Positions 15,328-23,815 of a DNA stretch of 64,000 bases are shown piece by piece. The position numbers and the translations under genes were made by a program. The stretch is from Sphingomonas hankookensis (GTDB lineage: Bacteria > Pseudomonadota > Alphaproteobacteria > Sphingomonadales > Sphingomonadaceae): NCBI RefSeq assembly GCF_022664465.1, contig NZ_JAKREV010000009.1:1-64000 (forward strand), read 5' to 3'. Within the stretch, counting starts at the first letter, position 1; each line of letters opens with the position of its first letter. Below the pieces are notes generated by a model. The model did not search any database and was not told where the DNA came from. It worked only from the letters and a program-made list of their open reading frames with translations.

Positions 15328-16298
15328 TGCAGACCGAGGTGATGCGCTACTACGGGCTGGCAAGGCCACCGGTTGATCTCGGCTTCTTCGAAACCGAGCA
15401 TCACGCGCAGCTCGCCCATGATCTGAAAACCGCCATCTCGGGCGGCCGGCTGATCGCGCTCACCGCCACCATCGGCTCGGGCAAGACCGTTCTGACCCGC
15501 CGATTGCGCGAAGAGCTCGAGCGTGACGGGCGGGTCATCGTCTCGCGAGCGTTGAGTCTGGAAAAGGCGAAGATCTCGGTGCCGTTGCTGGTATCGGCGT
15601 TGTTCTACGATCTGTCCGCCGACAAGACCGTTTCCATCCCCAGCCAGTCCGAGCGCCGCGAGCGCGACCTGATCGAGTTGTTCCGCAAAGCCAAGCGGCC
15701 CGTCGCCCTGTTCGTCGACGATGCGCACGACCTGCATCCCAAGACGCTCACCGCGTTGAAGCGCCTGGTCGAGCTGGTGACCGAGGGCGGCGGGCAACTC
15801 GCCGTCATCCTCGTAGGCCACCCCAAGCTGCGCAACGACCTCAAGCGTCCACAGATGGAGGAGATCGGCGATCGTACAACGGTGTTCGAGTTCGGCGGCC
15901 TACGTAACCGCCAGCGCGATTTCATCGAATGGGCGCTGCGCGCCGCCCTGTCACCGGGGATCGAGCCGGAGGAAGCGCTAGCCGATGACGCTGCCATCCT
16001 GCTCGCCGCCAGACTGAAAACTCCGCTTCAGATCGGTCGGCACCTGGTGCGCGCGTTCGAGGCGGGCTTCGATGCCAGCGTCAAGCCGCTCGATGCCGCA
16101 ACCATCGACAGCATCCTGTCGCGCCAGATCGACGACTTGGAGCCGCAGCTTACCCGGCACGGCTACGACACCCGCATGCTCGCCGAACAGTTCGACGCCA
16201 AGCCGGCCGAAATCCGGAAGCTGCTGCGCGGTGGCCTCGACCCGGTGCGGACCCGTGAACTCACCGACGAGATGAGGGCGGCAGGGTTGCCGCTGTGA
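15327..16298 (+). CDS. tniB: AAA+ transposition ATPase (TniB/ExeA-like)
   Basis: The product is 323 aa with Walker A TATIGSGKT near residues 47-54, Walker B PVALFVDDAHDLHP near residue 125, and a sensor-type LAVILVGHPKLR. TniB-type ATPases select target DNA and activate the DDE transposase. The start overlaps the transposase stop (TGATG). About 75 bp of its 3' end is duplicated in inverted form at the left end of the element. Transcription ends about 170 bp before the right terminal repeat. Confidence 0.85.
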   Translation: MQTEVMRYYGLARPPVDLGFFETEHHAQLAHDLKTAISGGRLIALTATIGSGKTVLTRRLREELERDGRVIVSRALSLEKAKISVPLLVSALFYDLSADKTVSIPSQSERRERDLIELFRKAKRPVALFVDDAHDLHPKTLTALKRLVELVTEGGGQLAVILVGHPKLRNDLKRPQMEEIGDRTTVFEFGGLRNRQRDFIEWALRAALSPGIEPEEALADDAAILLAARLKTPLQIGRHLVRAFEAGFDASVKPLDAATIDSILSRQIDDLEPQLTRHGYDTRMLAEQFDAKPAEIRKLLRGGLDPVRTRELTDEMRAAGLPL

Positions 16299-16450
16299 TG
16301 GCGCCAAACCGGCATCCTGCGTCAGCGTATCAGCATTGTGCGTCCGTCTCACCGATCGTGCGCTGCGTCTCACGCAATGTGCGTCTGGCGACGCTATCCG
16401 TCTCAGCTGATGTGCGCTGAAAACCGGCCTTTATTGTGCGTCCGAGCGAA
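16299..16450. repeat. Right end of the transposon with tandem transposase-site-like units
   Basis: This carries GCGTCTCACGCAATGTGCGT, CCGTCTCACCGATCGTGCG and similar units, the inverse counterpart of the repeats at 10095-10190. No gene is present. Confidence 0.6.
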
Positions 16451-16470
16451 CATCATTGCAGGCCGCTATA
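16451..16470 (-). repeat. Right terminal inverted repeat
   Basis: Exact reverse complement of the left terminus at 10040-10059. It is followed immediately by the second GCTAAC copy at 16471-16476. Confidence 0.9.
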
Positions 16471-16737
16471 GCTAACCGGCGTGGCGTCGCGATCGACCAC
16501 CACCACGTCGTCATCATAGATTCCAGCGTCGATCATGGACTGTCCGCTGACCCGGAACACGAAGCTGGCGGCGCGGTCGAGGCGCAGCAGCGCCACGAGA
16601 TCGATCGCGGTTTCCTCCCAGTCCTGGGCAGGCGAGGGGAAGCCAGCGCCGGCCGCGCTCACCACCCTCAGGCGAAACGCTGGCGGCAGATCGGCGATCG
16701 GCATCGGTTGGGACAGGGGAATCACACACGCGGACAT
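16471..16737 (-). pseudogene. umuD: umuD, 5' fragment (N-terminal part)
   Basis: This encodes the first 89 residues of UmuD from ATG 16737: MSACVIPLSQPMPIADLPPA..., the cleavage region AAGAGFPSPAQDW (UmuD cleaves at Cys/Ala-Gly before FPSPA) and the serine nucleophile motif FRVSGQSMIDAGIYDDDVVVVDRDATPVS. Reading then enters the transposon and stops after YSGLQ. The first six bases are the duplicated target. A good LexA box lies 23 bases upstream. With the 9854-10033 fragment it makes a full gene. Confidence 0.85.
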
Positions 16738-16759
16738 GCGCGCATGATATGCTGGATAA

Positions 16760-16774
16760 GAACATGAAGGGAAC
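16760..16774 (-). promoter_or_regulatory. LexA (SOS) box for umuDC
   Basis: GAAC-N7-GAAC on the plus strand, i.e. GTTC-N7-GTTC on the umuD strand, the established alphaproteobacterial LexA operator. It lies 23 bases upstream of the umuD start and 46 bases upstream of the divergent HNH gene, so it could repress both. Confidence 0.75.
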
Positions 16775-16820
16775 GAGATTTTCCTTTTGTTCTCATTTCG
16801 CATGACTCATAGAGTCATGG

Positions 16821-17270
16821 ATGCCGATCCGCCCCGAAAACCGCTGGCTGTACCCGATCGACTGGCCGCTGCTGTCGGACCAGATCCGGTTCGTGCGGGC
16901 AGGAGGGCGCTGCGAACGCTGCCGGCGACCGCATCTTCGGCACGTCGCGCATCTGGGCGATGGGCGCTGGTGGGATAGCGAAGCGCGATGCTGGCGATCG
17001 GGAGAGGGGCGACGGGTGAAGGTCGGCGACCTCTTCGCGCTCGACGTCGTGCGGATCACCTATGTCGTGCTGGCCTGCGCGCATCTGGATCATGATCCTG
17101 GCAATAGCGCGCCGCGCAATCTCGCCGCGCTATGCCAGCGATGTCACATGCTCCACGATGCCGAGGAGCATCGCTGGCAACGCTGGTGGAATGCGTTTCG
17201 GCTGCGCGCGCTGCAGGATCTTTACGAAGATCCGCGACACGCTCGCGCGCGAGAACGACGGCGCGGCTAA
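16821..17270 (+). CDS. HNH-type nuclease-like protein
   Basis: The product is 149 aa. An N-terminal CxxC (CERCRRPHLRHVAHLGDG) and a C-terminal zinc/HNH block (CAHLDHDPGNSAPRNLAALCQRCHMLHD) are visible, the usual layout of small HNH proteins common in sphingomonad plasmids and phages. The catalytic AHLDH dyad is intact. It is divergent to umuD across a LexA box, so SOS control is possible. The biological role (nicking, repair or mobile-element function) is not known. The downstream region 17271-17390 is empty. Confidence 0.6.
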   Translation: MPIRPENRWLYPIDWPLLSDQIRFVRAGGRCERCRRPHLRHVAHLGDGRWWDSEARCWRSGEGRRVKVGDLFALDVVRITYVVLACAHLDHDPGNSAPRNLAALCQRCHMLHDAEEHRWQRWWNAFRLRALQDLYEDPRHARARERRRG

Positions 17271-17390
17271 CTCGCGACTGACTGGCAAGCCTTAGCTGCG
17301 AAAAAGCCACGTCAGTCTCTGCAAGAACGATGCCGGAAATCTGCTAAGCCATTGGTTTAACATAAGATATATTATCGAACAAAACCGGTG

Positions 17391-18950
17391 TAAGCGCTAA
17401 GTACAAATGGCACCAGCCCGCTAGATAGAAATGGCACTCTGCGGTGCTCTCAGCGGGTCGCCGGTGTCATAGCCGTTCTCGGCAACGAGGACGCGCATTG
17501 TATGACGGTGCTGGCGATGAGTTCTGCTGAGATCACCCGGTTCGACACGCTGATGCGGCTCGACCGTGGCGAGATCCGGGTCGCGGACGCGATGGAGCTG
17601 CTCGGCCTTGCGAGGCGGCAGGTGTACCGGTTGCTGGGCCGCCTGCGACAGGACGGCGCTAGCGGCCTGGTGTCGCGCAAGCGAGGACGCCCGAGCAACC
17701 GACGCTACAGCGACGCCTTCCGCGCCGAGGTGGTCACGCTGGTGCGCGAGCACTACGCCGACTTCGGACCGACGCTGGCGCGCGAGTACCTCGCCGAGCG
17801 CCACGGCATCGGCCTGTCGTGCGAGACCCTGCGGCGCATCATGCTGGAGGCCGGGCTGTGGCAGGACCGTGCAGCAAAGCGCCCTCGCCCGTACCAGCCG
17901 CGCTACCGGCGCGACTGCCGCGGCGAGCTCGTCCAAGTTGACGGCTCCAAGCACTGGTGGTTCGAGGGCCGCGGTCCACAATGCACGCTGCTGGTGTTCA
18001 TCGACGACGCTACGAGCGAATTGATGCACCTCGAGATGGTCGAGAGCGAGAGCACCTTCTCGTACATGCGCGCGACGAGGACCTATCTCGAGCGGCACGG
18101 CAAGCCGGTGGCCTTCTACACCGACAAGCACAGCGCCTTTCGCAACAACACGGCCTCGGCGAAGGGTGACGGCATGACCCACCTCGGGCGTGCGCTGGAC
18201 CGGCTCAACATCGAGCTGATCTGCGCAAACTCGCCGCAGGCGAAGGGACGCGTCGAGCGGGTCAACGCGACGCTGCAGGACCGTCTGGTCAAGGCGATGC
18301 GGCTACAGCGCATCTCCACCATCGACCAAGCCAACGCCTTCCTCCCCTCCTACATGGCGCAGCACAATCGACGGTTCGCCAAGGCGCCGTTCGACCCGCG
18401 CGACCTTCACCGGCCGCTTGCCATCCATGAAGACCTGGAAGCGGAGCTGGTCTGGCGCGAGCAGCGCACCGTCACCGGTGCCCTCACCTTGCACTACAAC
18501 AAGGCCATGTTCATCCTCGAGCCCTCCCCTGCGTCGCAGGCGCTCGCGCGGAAGAAGGTCGACGTGTGCGAGTACCCGGATGGCCGGCTCGAGATCCAGC
18601 ACGAGGGCACGGTCCTGCCCTATCGCATGTTCGACAAGATGCGCCGGGTGAACCAGGCCGCCGTGGTCGACAACAAGCATCTCGACGCGGCGCTGGCGCT
18701 CGCCCGCGTGATACAGCAAGCTCAGCCACACCATGCCAAGCGCAACAACAACGAGCCGGCGCGCACCGCGCAGCCCGTCGGACCGTTCAAGGCGCCCTCC
18801 CCGGCTTCATCCGCCCAGAAGCTCGACCGTCGTACGCTCGGCAACGGCAGGCTCAAGCGTGGGCCGCGTCTCTCCAACGAGGACCTGGTTGCGCGGGGCC
18901 TTAGTGAGTACGCTCGCTAGCGTCCGGAACCGCCCAAATTTAGACGCTCA
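17391..18950. mobile_element. ISNCY/IS1202-type insertion sequence (boundaries estimated)
   Basis: It has one transposase gene with about 110 bp before and 30 bp after. Imperfect terminal repeats are suggested by TAAGCG-CTAA...GGCACC at 17391 and its partner ending at 18950 (TGAGCGTCTAA...GGTTCC on the other strand), 15 of 25 positions matching by eye. No flanking direct duplication could be seen, so the ends may be off by several bases. Confidence 0.6.
17502..18920 (+). CDS. ISNCY-family (IS1202-like) transposase
   Basis: The product is 472 aa. An N-terminal HTH pair (LGLARRQVYRLLGRLRQDG, then a second around residues 90-110) is followed by a DDE core: VQVDGSKHWWFEG, FYTDKHSAFRNN and SPQAKGRVERVNATLQDRLVKAMRL. 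A C-terminal Gly/Pro and basic tail follows, in line with this transposase group. It appears intact. A start at the ATG 17517 is an alternative. Confidence 0.8.
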   Translation: MTVLAMSSAEITRFDTLMRLDRGEIRVADAMELLGLARRQVYRLLGRLRQDGASGLVSRKRGRPSNRRYSDAFRAEVVTLVREHYADFGPTLAREYLAERHGIGLSCETLRRIMLEAGLWQDRAAKRPRPYQPRYRRDCRGELVQVDGSKHWWFEGRGPQCTLLVFIDDATSELMHLEMVESESTFSYMRATRTYLERHGKPVAFYTDKHSAFRNNTASAKGDGMTHLGRALDRLNIELICANSPQAKGRVERVNATLQDRLVKAMRLQRISTIDQANAFLPSYMAQHNRRFAKAPFDPRDLHRPLAIHEDLEAELVWREQRTVTGALTLHYNKAMFILEPSPASQALARKKVDVCEYPDGRLEIQHEGTVLPYRMFDKMRRVNQAAVVDNKHLDAALALARVIQQAQPHHAKRNNNEPARTAQPVGPFKAPSPASSAQKLDRRTLGNGRLKRGPRLSNEDLVARGLSEYAR

Positions 18951-18964
18951 GGCAGGCAACCTGT

Positions 18965-19063
18965 TTTCCCGAAATCCGCCATTGGTTCAGCCCGACCATT
19001 CCCGTTTCCCCATCCTCGAATGCCAATTTCGGGAAAGAGCAATTGGGAACATATTTCGGGAAA
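18965..19063. repeat. Three copies of palindrome TTTCsGGAAA (18965, 19027, 19054)
   Basis: TTTCCCGAAA at 18965-18974 and TTTCGGGAAA at 19027-19036 and 19054-19063 are the same 10-bp palindrome. They lie in the gene-free stretch 18951-19206 between the IS and the HxlR remnant. They may be operator sites or remains of another mobile element end. Confidence 0.4.
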
Positions 19064-19206
19064 GCCGATGCCTCTGACGCCTCTCGGCATGGTGAGAAAG
19101 GCTACTTTCCCGCTACGGGTTCGTTTGTGGGAAGTGACGTGCTCCACGGTTCAGTCGAACTGGAGCCGCGTTGCACAGATTCGCTGTCTCTAGTTTGAGC
19201 CAGTCC

Positions 19207-19404
19207 TCATGCACCGTCAGAGGGGTTGTCGAAGCGAGCCCGTGCGGCTTCCACCTCGGATAGATGGTCGATGGTCCACGTATACAGCGCCATGAACGGC
19301 GGTGGCAGAGTGCGGCCGAGCGGCAAGATCTCGTATTCCACCGCGATCGGGCTGACCGGTATCGCCCGGTCGTCTTGGCTGCGGTAGGTCGTCGCCGACC
19401 TTCT
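19207..19404 (-). pseudogene. HxlR-family regulator, C-terminal remnant
   Basis: On the minus strand one frame reads AIPVSPIAVEYEILPLGRTLPPPFMALYTW and ends DNPSDGA-stop at 19207. This matches the winged-helix C-terminus of HxlR-type regulators (P.VEY.LT.LGRSL...L..W). The N-terminal HTH is absent: upstream of about 19404 the frame loses similarity and has no start. It is probably a decayed regulator of the following oxidoreductase genes. Recognition is by motif only. Confidence 0.5.
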
Positions 19405-19487
19405 GTCCGGCGCGGAAAGATTTCATTCATTTCGCGTCCAGTGCCCCACGAGACAGCTCAAAAGGTTGAAGAAGGCCGGTCACTCGA

Positions 19488-20033
19488 TCAGCTATCGACG
19501 AACTCGCTACGGTAGACCGGCCCGAGGCGACGCGCCTTCTCGGCGAATGCGTTCATCATATCCGGATCTGGCTCCGATGCCGGTTCCGTCCGCGATCCGG
19601 CAGGTGTGCCCATCTCGCGGAAGAACTCCTCCTGCCCCGCTGGCGCGCACAGGCACAGCATCCGCGCGGGCTTGTCGGAGGCATTGACGAAGGCGTGCGG
19701 AGCGTTGGCGGGGACGTTGACCGTCTCGCCGGACCGCACGGTCTTCGTCTCACCGCGGAACGTCAGCTCCAGCTCGCCGTCCAGCATGTAGAAGAGTTCG
19801 TCGAACTGATGCCGGTGCGGTTTCGGGCCACCGCCCGCGGGCACGTGCATGTCGATCAGACAGAAGCGCCCGTCGCTTTGCGCGCCGGTGACGAGGAAGG
19901 TGTAGGTGTCGCCGGCCAGGTGTAGTCGCTCGAGGCCGTCATCGTCGGCATGGACGTGGACGAGCGCGCGCGCGGGATCGTCCGGCGGTAGCGGCAGATC
20001 GCAGGGGAAGGCGCCGATCTTCGAACTGGTCAT
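19488..20033 (-). CDS. Cupin-domain protein
   Basis: The product is 181 aa. A single cupin barrel lies at about residues 45-130: GGGPKPHRHQFDELFYMLDGELELTFRGE, with the metal-binding H72, H74 and E78 pattern (PHRHxxxxE), and the second motif PANAPHAFVNAS, with its His. Enzymes with such cupins include small dioxygenases and isomerases. It overlaps the stop/start of the hydrolase gene (ATGA at 20030) and so is the last gene of a four-gene operon. Substrate unknown. Confidence 0.75.
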   Translation of the reverse strand: MTSSKIGAFPCDLPLPPDDPARALVHVHADDDGLERLHLAGDTYTFLVTGAQSDGRFCLIDMHVPAGGGPKPHRHQFDELFYMLDGELELTFRGETKTVRSGETVNVPANAPHAFVNASDKPARMLCLCAPAGQEEFFREMGTPAGSRTEPASEPDPDMMNAFAEKARRLGPVYRSEFVDS

Positions 20034-20905
20034 TTATCATCCTCCAGAAAGAACGTTGCGAGCGCGGCAGCCGTCGCGACGGGGTTCTCTTCGCCCAGCC
20101 AGTGTCCCGCCTCCGGGATGACGGCGGTCGAGAGGTCGGCCGCGACCGACGACCAGAGCGCCTTCAGCATCGGACCGGCATGGGATTCGCCGCCGACCGC
20201 CAGCACCGGCATCGCCAGCGGACGCGACCTGAGCGGGGCGTTGTCCTCTCCGTCACGGAAGATCGCGGCGTAGTATTGCGCGCCCGCACGGAGTGCGCCG
20301 GGCCGGGAAAGCGAGCGGACATACGCTTCGAAATCCTCAGGTGGTACGGCGTTGACCCCGCGGTGCGACTCGTGCCCGAAAAACCAGGAGAGCACCTCGC
20401 GCTCTCGGCCGTGGAACAGCCATGCGGCGACGTCGGGAGCGGCGAACACTGAGAAATGCCAGTTGGAGTCCACGTTCCAGCCGGCCTTCGGCGCCATCGC
20501 CGCCTCCAGACCGAACCCGGCGGCGACGAACTCCATCACCGCCAGCCGTCGCACCCGATTGGGGAAGTCCCGCGCAAAGGCGACGGCAACGCCCGCGCCC
20601 AGATCATAGCCAGCGACATGCACCTGCTCGATCTCCAGCGCGTCGAGCACCCCGGCGAGATCGCGCGCCATGTCGGTCTTCGTGAACGAGCCTGCCGGCA
20701 GGGTCGAGGCACCCATACCGCGCTGGTCCGGTACGATGACGGTGAAGCGATCCGTCAGCGCAGGGGCAATGCGGCGAAAGGCGAGCGAGTGCTGCGGAAA
20801 ACCGTGCAGCAGCACCAGCGGCGGCCCGTCACCGCCCACCCTGACGGAGATGTCGATTTCGCCGATCGTGATCCGGCGCACTGCAAAGGCATCCCACGCC
20901 GTCAT
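20030..20905 (-). CDS. Alpha/beta hydrolase (epoxide hydrolase / haloacetate dehalogenase-like)
   Basis: The product is 291 aa. It has the oxyanion HGFP (VLLHGFPQHSLAFRRI), PDQRGMGAS, the nucleophile elbow GYDLGA (Asp nucleophile near residue 103) and the final GHWLGEENP His. An Asp nucleophile plus HGFP indicates an epoxide hydrolase or haloacid/haloalkane dehalogenase rather than an esterase. It overlaps both neighbours by 4 bases. It probably acts with the OYE and SDR enzymes on a xenobiotic or carbonyl compound. Confidence 0.8.
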   Translation of the reverse strand: MTAWDAFAVRRITIGEIDISVRVGGDGPPLVLLHGFPQHSLAFRRIAPALTDRFTVIVPDQRGMGASTLPAGSFTKTDMARDLAGVLDALEIEQVHVAGYDLGAGVAVAFARDFPNRVRRLAVMEFVAAGFGLEAAMAPKAGWNVDSNWHFSVFAAPDVAAWLFHGREREVLSWFFGHESHRGVNAVPPEDFEAYVRSLSRPGALRAGAQYYAAIFRDGEDNAPLRSRPLAMPVLAVGGESHAGPMLKALWSSVAADLSTAVIPEAGHWLGEENPVATAAALATFFLEDDK

Positions 20906-21993
20906 GCGCCGGTCGCCTCCCGCGTCGGATAATCGATGTAGCCCTTCGGGCCGACGCCGTAGAAGGTGGCCGGTTCGGGCTTGTTCAGCGCACCGTCGTC
21001 CGCGGCGAAGCGGGCGACCAGATCGGGGTTGGCGAGGAACAGCGTGCCGTAGGCGATGGCATCCGCCTTGCCCGCCGCGACCGTCGCCATCCCCTTCGCG
21101 CGGTCGAAGCCGGTGTTGGCGATCAACGGCACCGACGTCATCGGCCTGAAGGTGCCGGCGACGTCCTCGATCGCGACGCCCTTTTCCAGATCCTTCGCGT
21201 TCGGCTCCAGCATGGTGAGATAGCCGACACGCCGTCTGTCCAGTTCGCGGACCACGTGCGCGAACGTCGCCAGCGGATCGCTGTCACCCATGCCGTAGAG
21301 CGAGATCGAGGGCGCGAGGCGGATGCCGACGCGCTTAATCGACCAGGCGTCGGCCATCGCCTCGATCGTCTCCAGGATCAGCCGCGCGCGTTTCTCGATC
21401 GTGCCGCCCCAGTCGTCGGTGCGATGGTTGCTGACGTCTTGCAGAAACTGGTCATGGAGATAACCGTTGGCGGCGTGAAGCTCGACGCCGTCGAATCCGG
21501 CCTCGCGGGCGTTGCGCGTCGCCTGCGCGAAGTCGGCGATGATGCCGGGTATCTCGTTGGCATCGAGGGCACGCGGCACGGTGAAGTCGACCTCGCGATC
21601 GGGAAAGCGGAACTTGCCCACGGCCGGCAACGGCGACGGCGCGACCGGGGCGCCGCCGTCGTGAAGGTCGGGATGCGAGACGCGGCCCGCGTGCCAGAGC
21701 TGGCAATAGATGCGCCCGCCGGCGGCATGCACCGCATCGGTGACGATCCGCCACCCGGCGATCTGATCGTCGCGCCAGATGCCCGGGCCGTTGATGACGC
21801 CCGCGCCCTGCGGGGACACGGCGGTGCAATCGGTCACGATCAGCCCGGCCCCGGCGCGCTGCGTGAAATACTCGCCCATCAGCGGGGTGGGGACGTGGTC
21901 GGACGTGGCGCGGGTTCGTGTCATCGCCGACATCCAGATACGGTTGGGAAGGTCGAGGCCGTGGAGGTCCATCGGCGTGAACAGGTCGGTCAT
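20902..21993 (-). CDS. Old Yellow Enzyme family ene-reductase (NemA/XenA-like)
   Basis: The product is 363 aa, the usual length for FMN-dependent alkene reductases. Motifs: LPNRIWMSAMTRTRA, the QLWHAGRVSHPD active-site block, FDGVELHAANGYLHDQFLQDVSNHRTDDWGG (the HAANGYL.DQF...NxRxDxYGG signature) and the phosphate-binding IANTGFD near the C-terminus. It reduces activated C=C bonds or nitro compounds with NAD(P)H. It overlaps the hydrolase gene start and lies 14 bases after the SDR gene. Confidence 0.9.
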   Translation of the reverse strand: MTDLFTPMDLHGLDLPNRIWMSAMTRTRATSDHVPTPLMGEYFTQRAGAGLIVTDCTAVSPQGAGVINGPGIWRDDQIAGWRIVTDAVHAAGGRIYCQLWHAGRVSHPDLHDGGAPVAPSPLPAVGKFRFPDREVDFTVPRALDANEIPGIIADFAQATRNAREAGFDGVELHAANGYLHDQFLQDVSNHRTDDWGGTIEKRARLILETIEAMADAWSIKRVGIRLAPSISLYGMGDSDPLATFAHVVRELDRRRVGYLTMLEPNAKDLEKGVAIEDVAGTFRPMTSVPLIANTGFDRAKGMATVAAGKADAIAYGTLFLANPDLVARFAADDGALNKPEPATFYGVGPKGYIDYPTREATGA

Positions 21994-22007
21994 GTCGGTC
22001 TCCCGGA

Positions 22008-22745
22008 TCAGGTCATGTGCAGTCCACCGTCCACGACGAGCGTCTGGCCGGTGATGAAATCAGCGTCGGGCGAGGCGAAGAAGAAGGCGGCACCCACGAG
22101 GTCCGCAGGCGTCTCCTCGCGCTGGATCGCACGCTTGGCGATCTGCGCCTCCTGAATTTGCTTGGGCAGCGCCTTGGCGGCGTTGGGCGTGATGGTGACC
22201 CCCGGGGCGATCAGATTGACGGTGATGCCCTCGCCGCCGAACTCGCGGGCCAGGCTGCGCGTCAGGCCGATCACGCCCGCCTTCGCCGACACGTAGTGCG
22301 TCTGCCCGGCGACGCCCTCGTTTACCGAGGCCGATCCGATGTTGACGATCCTGCCCCAACCGCGCCCGGTCATCAGCGGCAGCATCGCCCGGCACATCAG
22401 CGCGGTGCCGGTCAGGTTGATGTCGACGATCTTGCGCCAGTCCTCGGCGCTCATGTCCAGAAACCCCTGTACCGGGAAGAAGCCAGCGACGTTTAGCAGC
22501 ACGTCGACCTGCCCCCGCATTTCGTTCGCCAGCGCGGCGAGTGCGGAACCGTCCGCCTCGCTGGTGATGTCGGCGGTCTGCACGAACAGCCGGTCACTGG
22601 GGATCGCTTCGGTTAGCGCCGCGAGCGCGTCGTCGCTTGTGTCGGTGGCGATGACGGTATCGCCGTTGGCGATGAAACGCTCAACGAAGGGACGGCCCAT
22701 GCCGCCGGCAGCGCCGGTGATAATTACGGTTCGATCTGTTCGCAT
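22008..22745 (-). CDS. Short-chain dehydrogenase/reductase (SDR)
   Basis: The product is 245 aa from ATG 22745. It shows the classical SDR set: TGAAGGMG cofactor loop, NVAGF (NxAG), catalytic Ser (IGSAS), YVSAK (YxxxK) and an APG motif, ending in the VVDGGLHMT tail. It is the first gene of the operon SDR, OYE, alpha/beta hydrolase, cupin, and divergent to a LysR gene. It probably oxidises or reduces the alcohol/carbonyl of the pathway intermediate. Confidence 0.9.
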   Translation of the reverse strand: MRTDRTVIITGAAGGMGRPFVERFIANGDTVIATDTSDDALAALTEAIPSDRLFVQTADITSEADGSALAALANEMRGQVDVLLNVAGFFPVQGFLDMSAEDWRKIVDINLTGTALMCRAMLPLMTGRGWGRIVNIGSASVNEGVAGQTHYVSAKAGVIGLTRSLAREFGGEGITVNLIAPGVTITPNAAKALPKQIQEAQIAKRAIQREETPADLVGAAFFFASPDADFITGQTLVVDGGLHMT

Positions 22746-22873
22746 CACGCCTCCATGCACTGAAAACTGTGCCGCTCGTGGCACATTGCGTCCGCCGGCA
22801 GCTTGGAGGAAAACGAGCGTGGGCCGAAACGGACCTTTGCACGATTGGGACACATCGTTCACGGAACGGAACA
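22746..22873. promoter_or_regulatory. Divergent promoter region between SDR operon and lysR
   Basis: This 128-bp region separates two divergent starts. LysR regulators normally bind such regions. It contains GTGCCGCTCGTGGCAC (inverted GTGCC/GGCAC at about 22770-22785), which could be an operator. No -35/-10 boxes stand out. Confidence 0.4.
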
Positions 22874-23815
22874 ATGAAGATCGACCTCAACGATCTGCGC
22901 GTCTTCGAGCGCGTCGCGTCGCTCGGTGGCTTCTCCGCTGCCGCGACTGCGCTGGCCTTGCCGAAATCAAGCGTCAGCCGCGCTGTATCGCGCTTAGAAC
23001 AGGCGCTGGGTGTCCGCCTGCTGCAACGAACCACGCGCGACGTCAGCATGACCGCCGCCGGGCTCGCGCTTCGCGACCGTTGCGGCGACCTGCTGTCGGG
23101 GATCGACAACGCGATGGCCGACGTCGCCGGTTTCGCGGAGACGCCGCGCGGTCACCTGATCATTAGTGCCGGCATCGGTTTCGGCATCAACGTGCTAGGC
23201 CGCGAGCTGCCCGGATTTGTTGAACTCTATCCCGACGTGACGGTCGCACTCGATCTCACCAGTCGCAACGCCGAACTCGTGGCGGAGAAGGTCGACATCG
23301 CGATCCGCATGGGATCGCTCGGGGACTCCACGCTCGTTGCGACGCGGCTCGGCGAGATGACGCAGTATCTCTGTGCCACCCCGGACTATCTGGACGCGCA
23401 CGGCCGGCCGCAGGCACCGGATGAACTGCGCCGGCACCGTGTCATCGATATGCCGGGCGTGGGCGGTCGACCACGCTCGTGGCGTTTGACGCGCGGTGGC
23501 GTGGAAGCAATCGTTGAGCCTCGCTCCCGCATAACCGTTAACGACGCACTGACCATCTGTGCGCTGGTCGGCCGCGGTGCCGGGATCGGTCCTGTGTCAG
23601 CATATCTGTGTGGTGGAAGCCTACTGGACGGCAAGCTCGAGCGCATTCTCCCCCGCTGGGCCTTGCCGACGGTCCCGGTCAGCCTCGTCTTCCCGAGCAG
23701 ACGCGAACTATCGCCTGTCGTCAGGAGTTTTGTGGATTACATGCGGCGCTCGGTGAACGAGAATCCAAATTGGCTTGCCGACCCTTACTCGCCTCGTGAT
23801 GACGGGTGCAGCTAA
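22874..23815 (+). CDS. LysR-type transcriptional regulator
   Basis: The product is 313 aa from ATG 22874. The N-terminal winged HTH (LRVFERVASLGGFSAAATALALPKSSVSRAVSRLEQALGVRLLQRTTR) is followed by a periplasmic-binding-like effector domain. It belongs to the aaeR/dsdC-like group that starts with DLNDLRVF. As it is divergent to the SDR operon, it is the likely regulator of that operon. Apparently intact. Confidence 0.9.
   Translation: MKIDLNDLRVFERVASLGGFSAAATALALPKSSVSRAVSRLEQALGVRLLQRTTRDVSMTAAGLALRDRCGDLLSGIDNAMADVAGFAETPRGHLIISAGIGFGINVLGRELPGFVELYPDVTVALDLTSRNAELVAEKVDIAIRMGSLGDSTLVATRLGEMTQYLCATPDYLDAHGRPQAPDELRRHRVIDMPGVGGRPRSWRLTRGGVEAIVEPRSRITVNDALTICALVGRGAGIGPVSAYLCGGSLLDGKLERILPRWALPTVPVSLVFPSRRELSPVVRSFVDYMRRSVNENPNWLADPYSPRDDGCS

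Larger units (their letters stand above)
10040..16470. mobile_element. 6431-bp Tn552/Tn402-like transposon carrying a secreted-protease cargo
   Basis: The element is bounded by perfect 20-bp inverted repeats (10040-10059 and 16451-16470) and a 6-bp duplication, and it interrupts umuD. From left to right it holds a left end with several 20-bp-like internal repeats, three cargo genes, a res-like intergenic region, a serine resolvase, a DDE transposase and an AAA ATPase. Transposase plus ATPase plus resolvase is the gene set of Tn552 and, without TniQ, of Tn5053/Tn402; a 6-bp duplication fits Tn552. The family assignment is by gene content and motifs only. Confidence 0.85.

Noticed and set aside
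13816..15369. 517-codon minus-strand frame across the transposase
   Set aside because: The DDE motifs on the plus strand are clear; the antisense frame has no recognisable protein features.
17381..18960. Target-site duplication of the ISNCY-type element
   Set aside because: I compared the flanks of the estimated ends and saw no convincing direct repeat, so none is reported.
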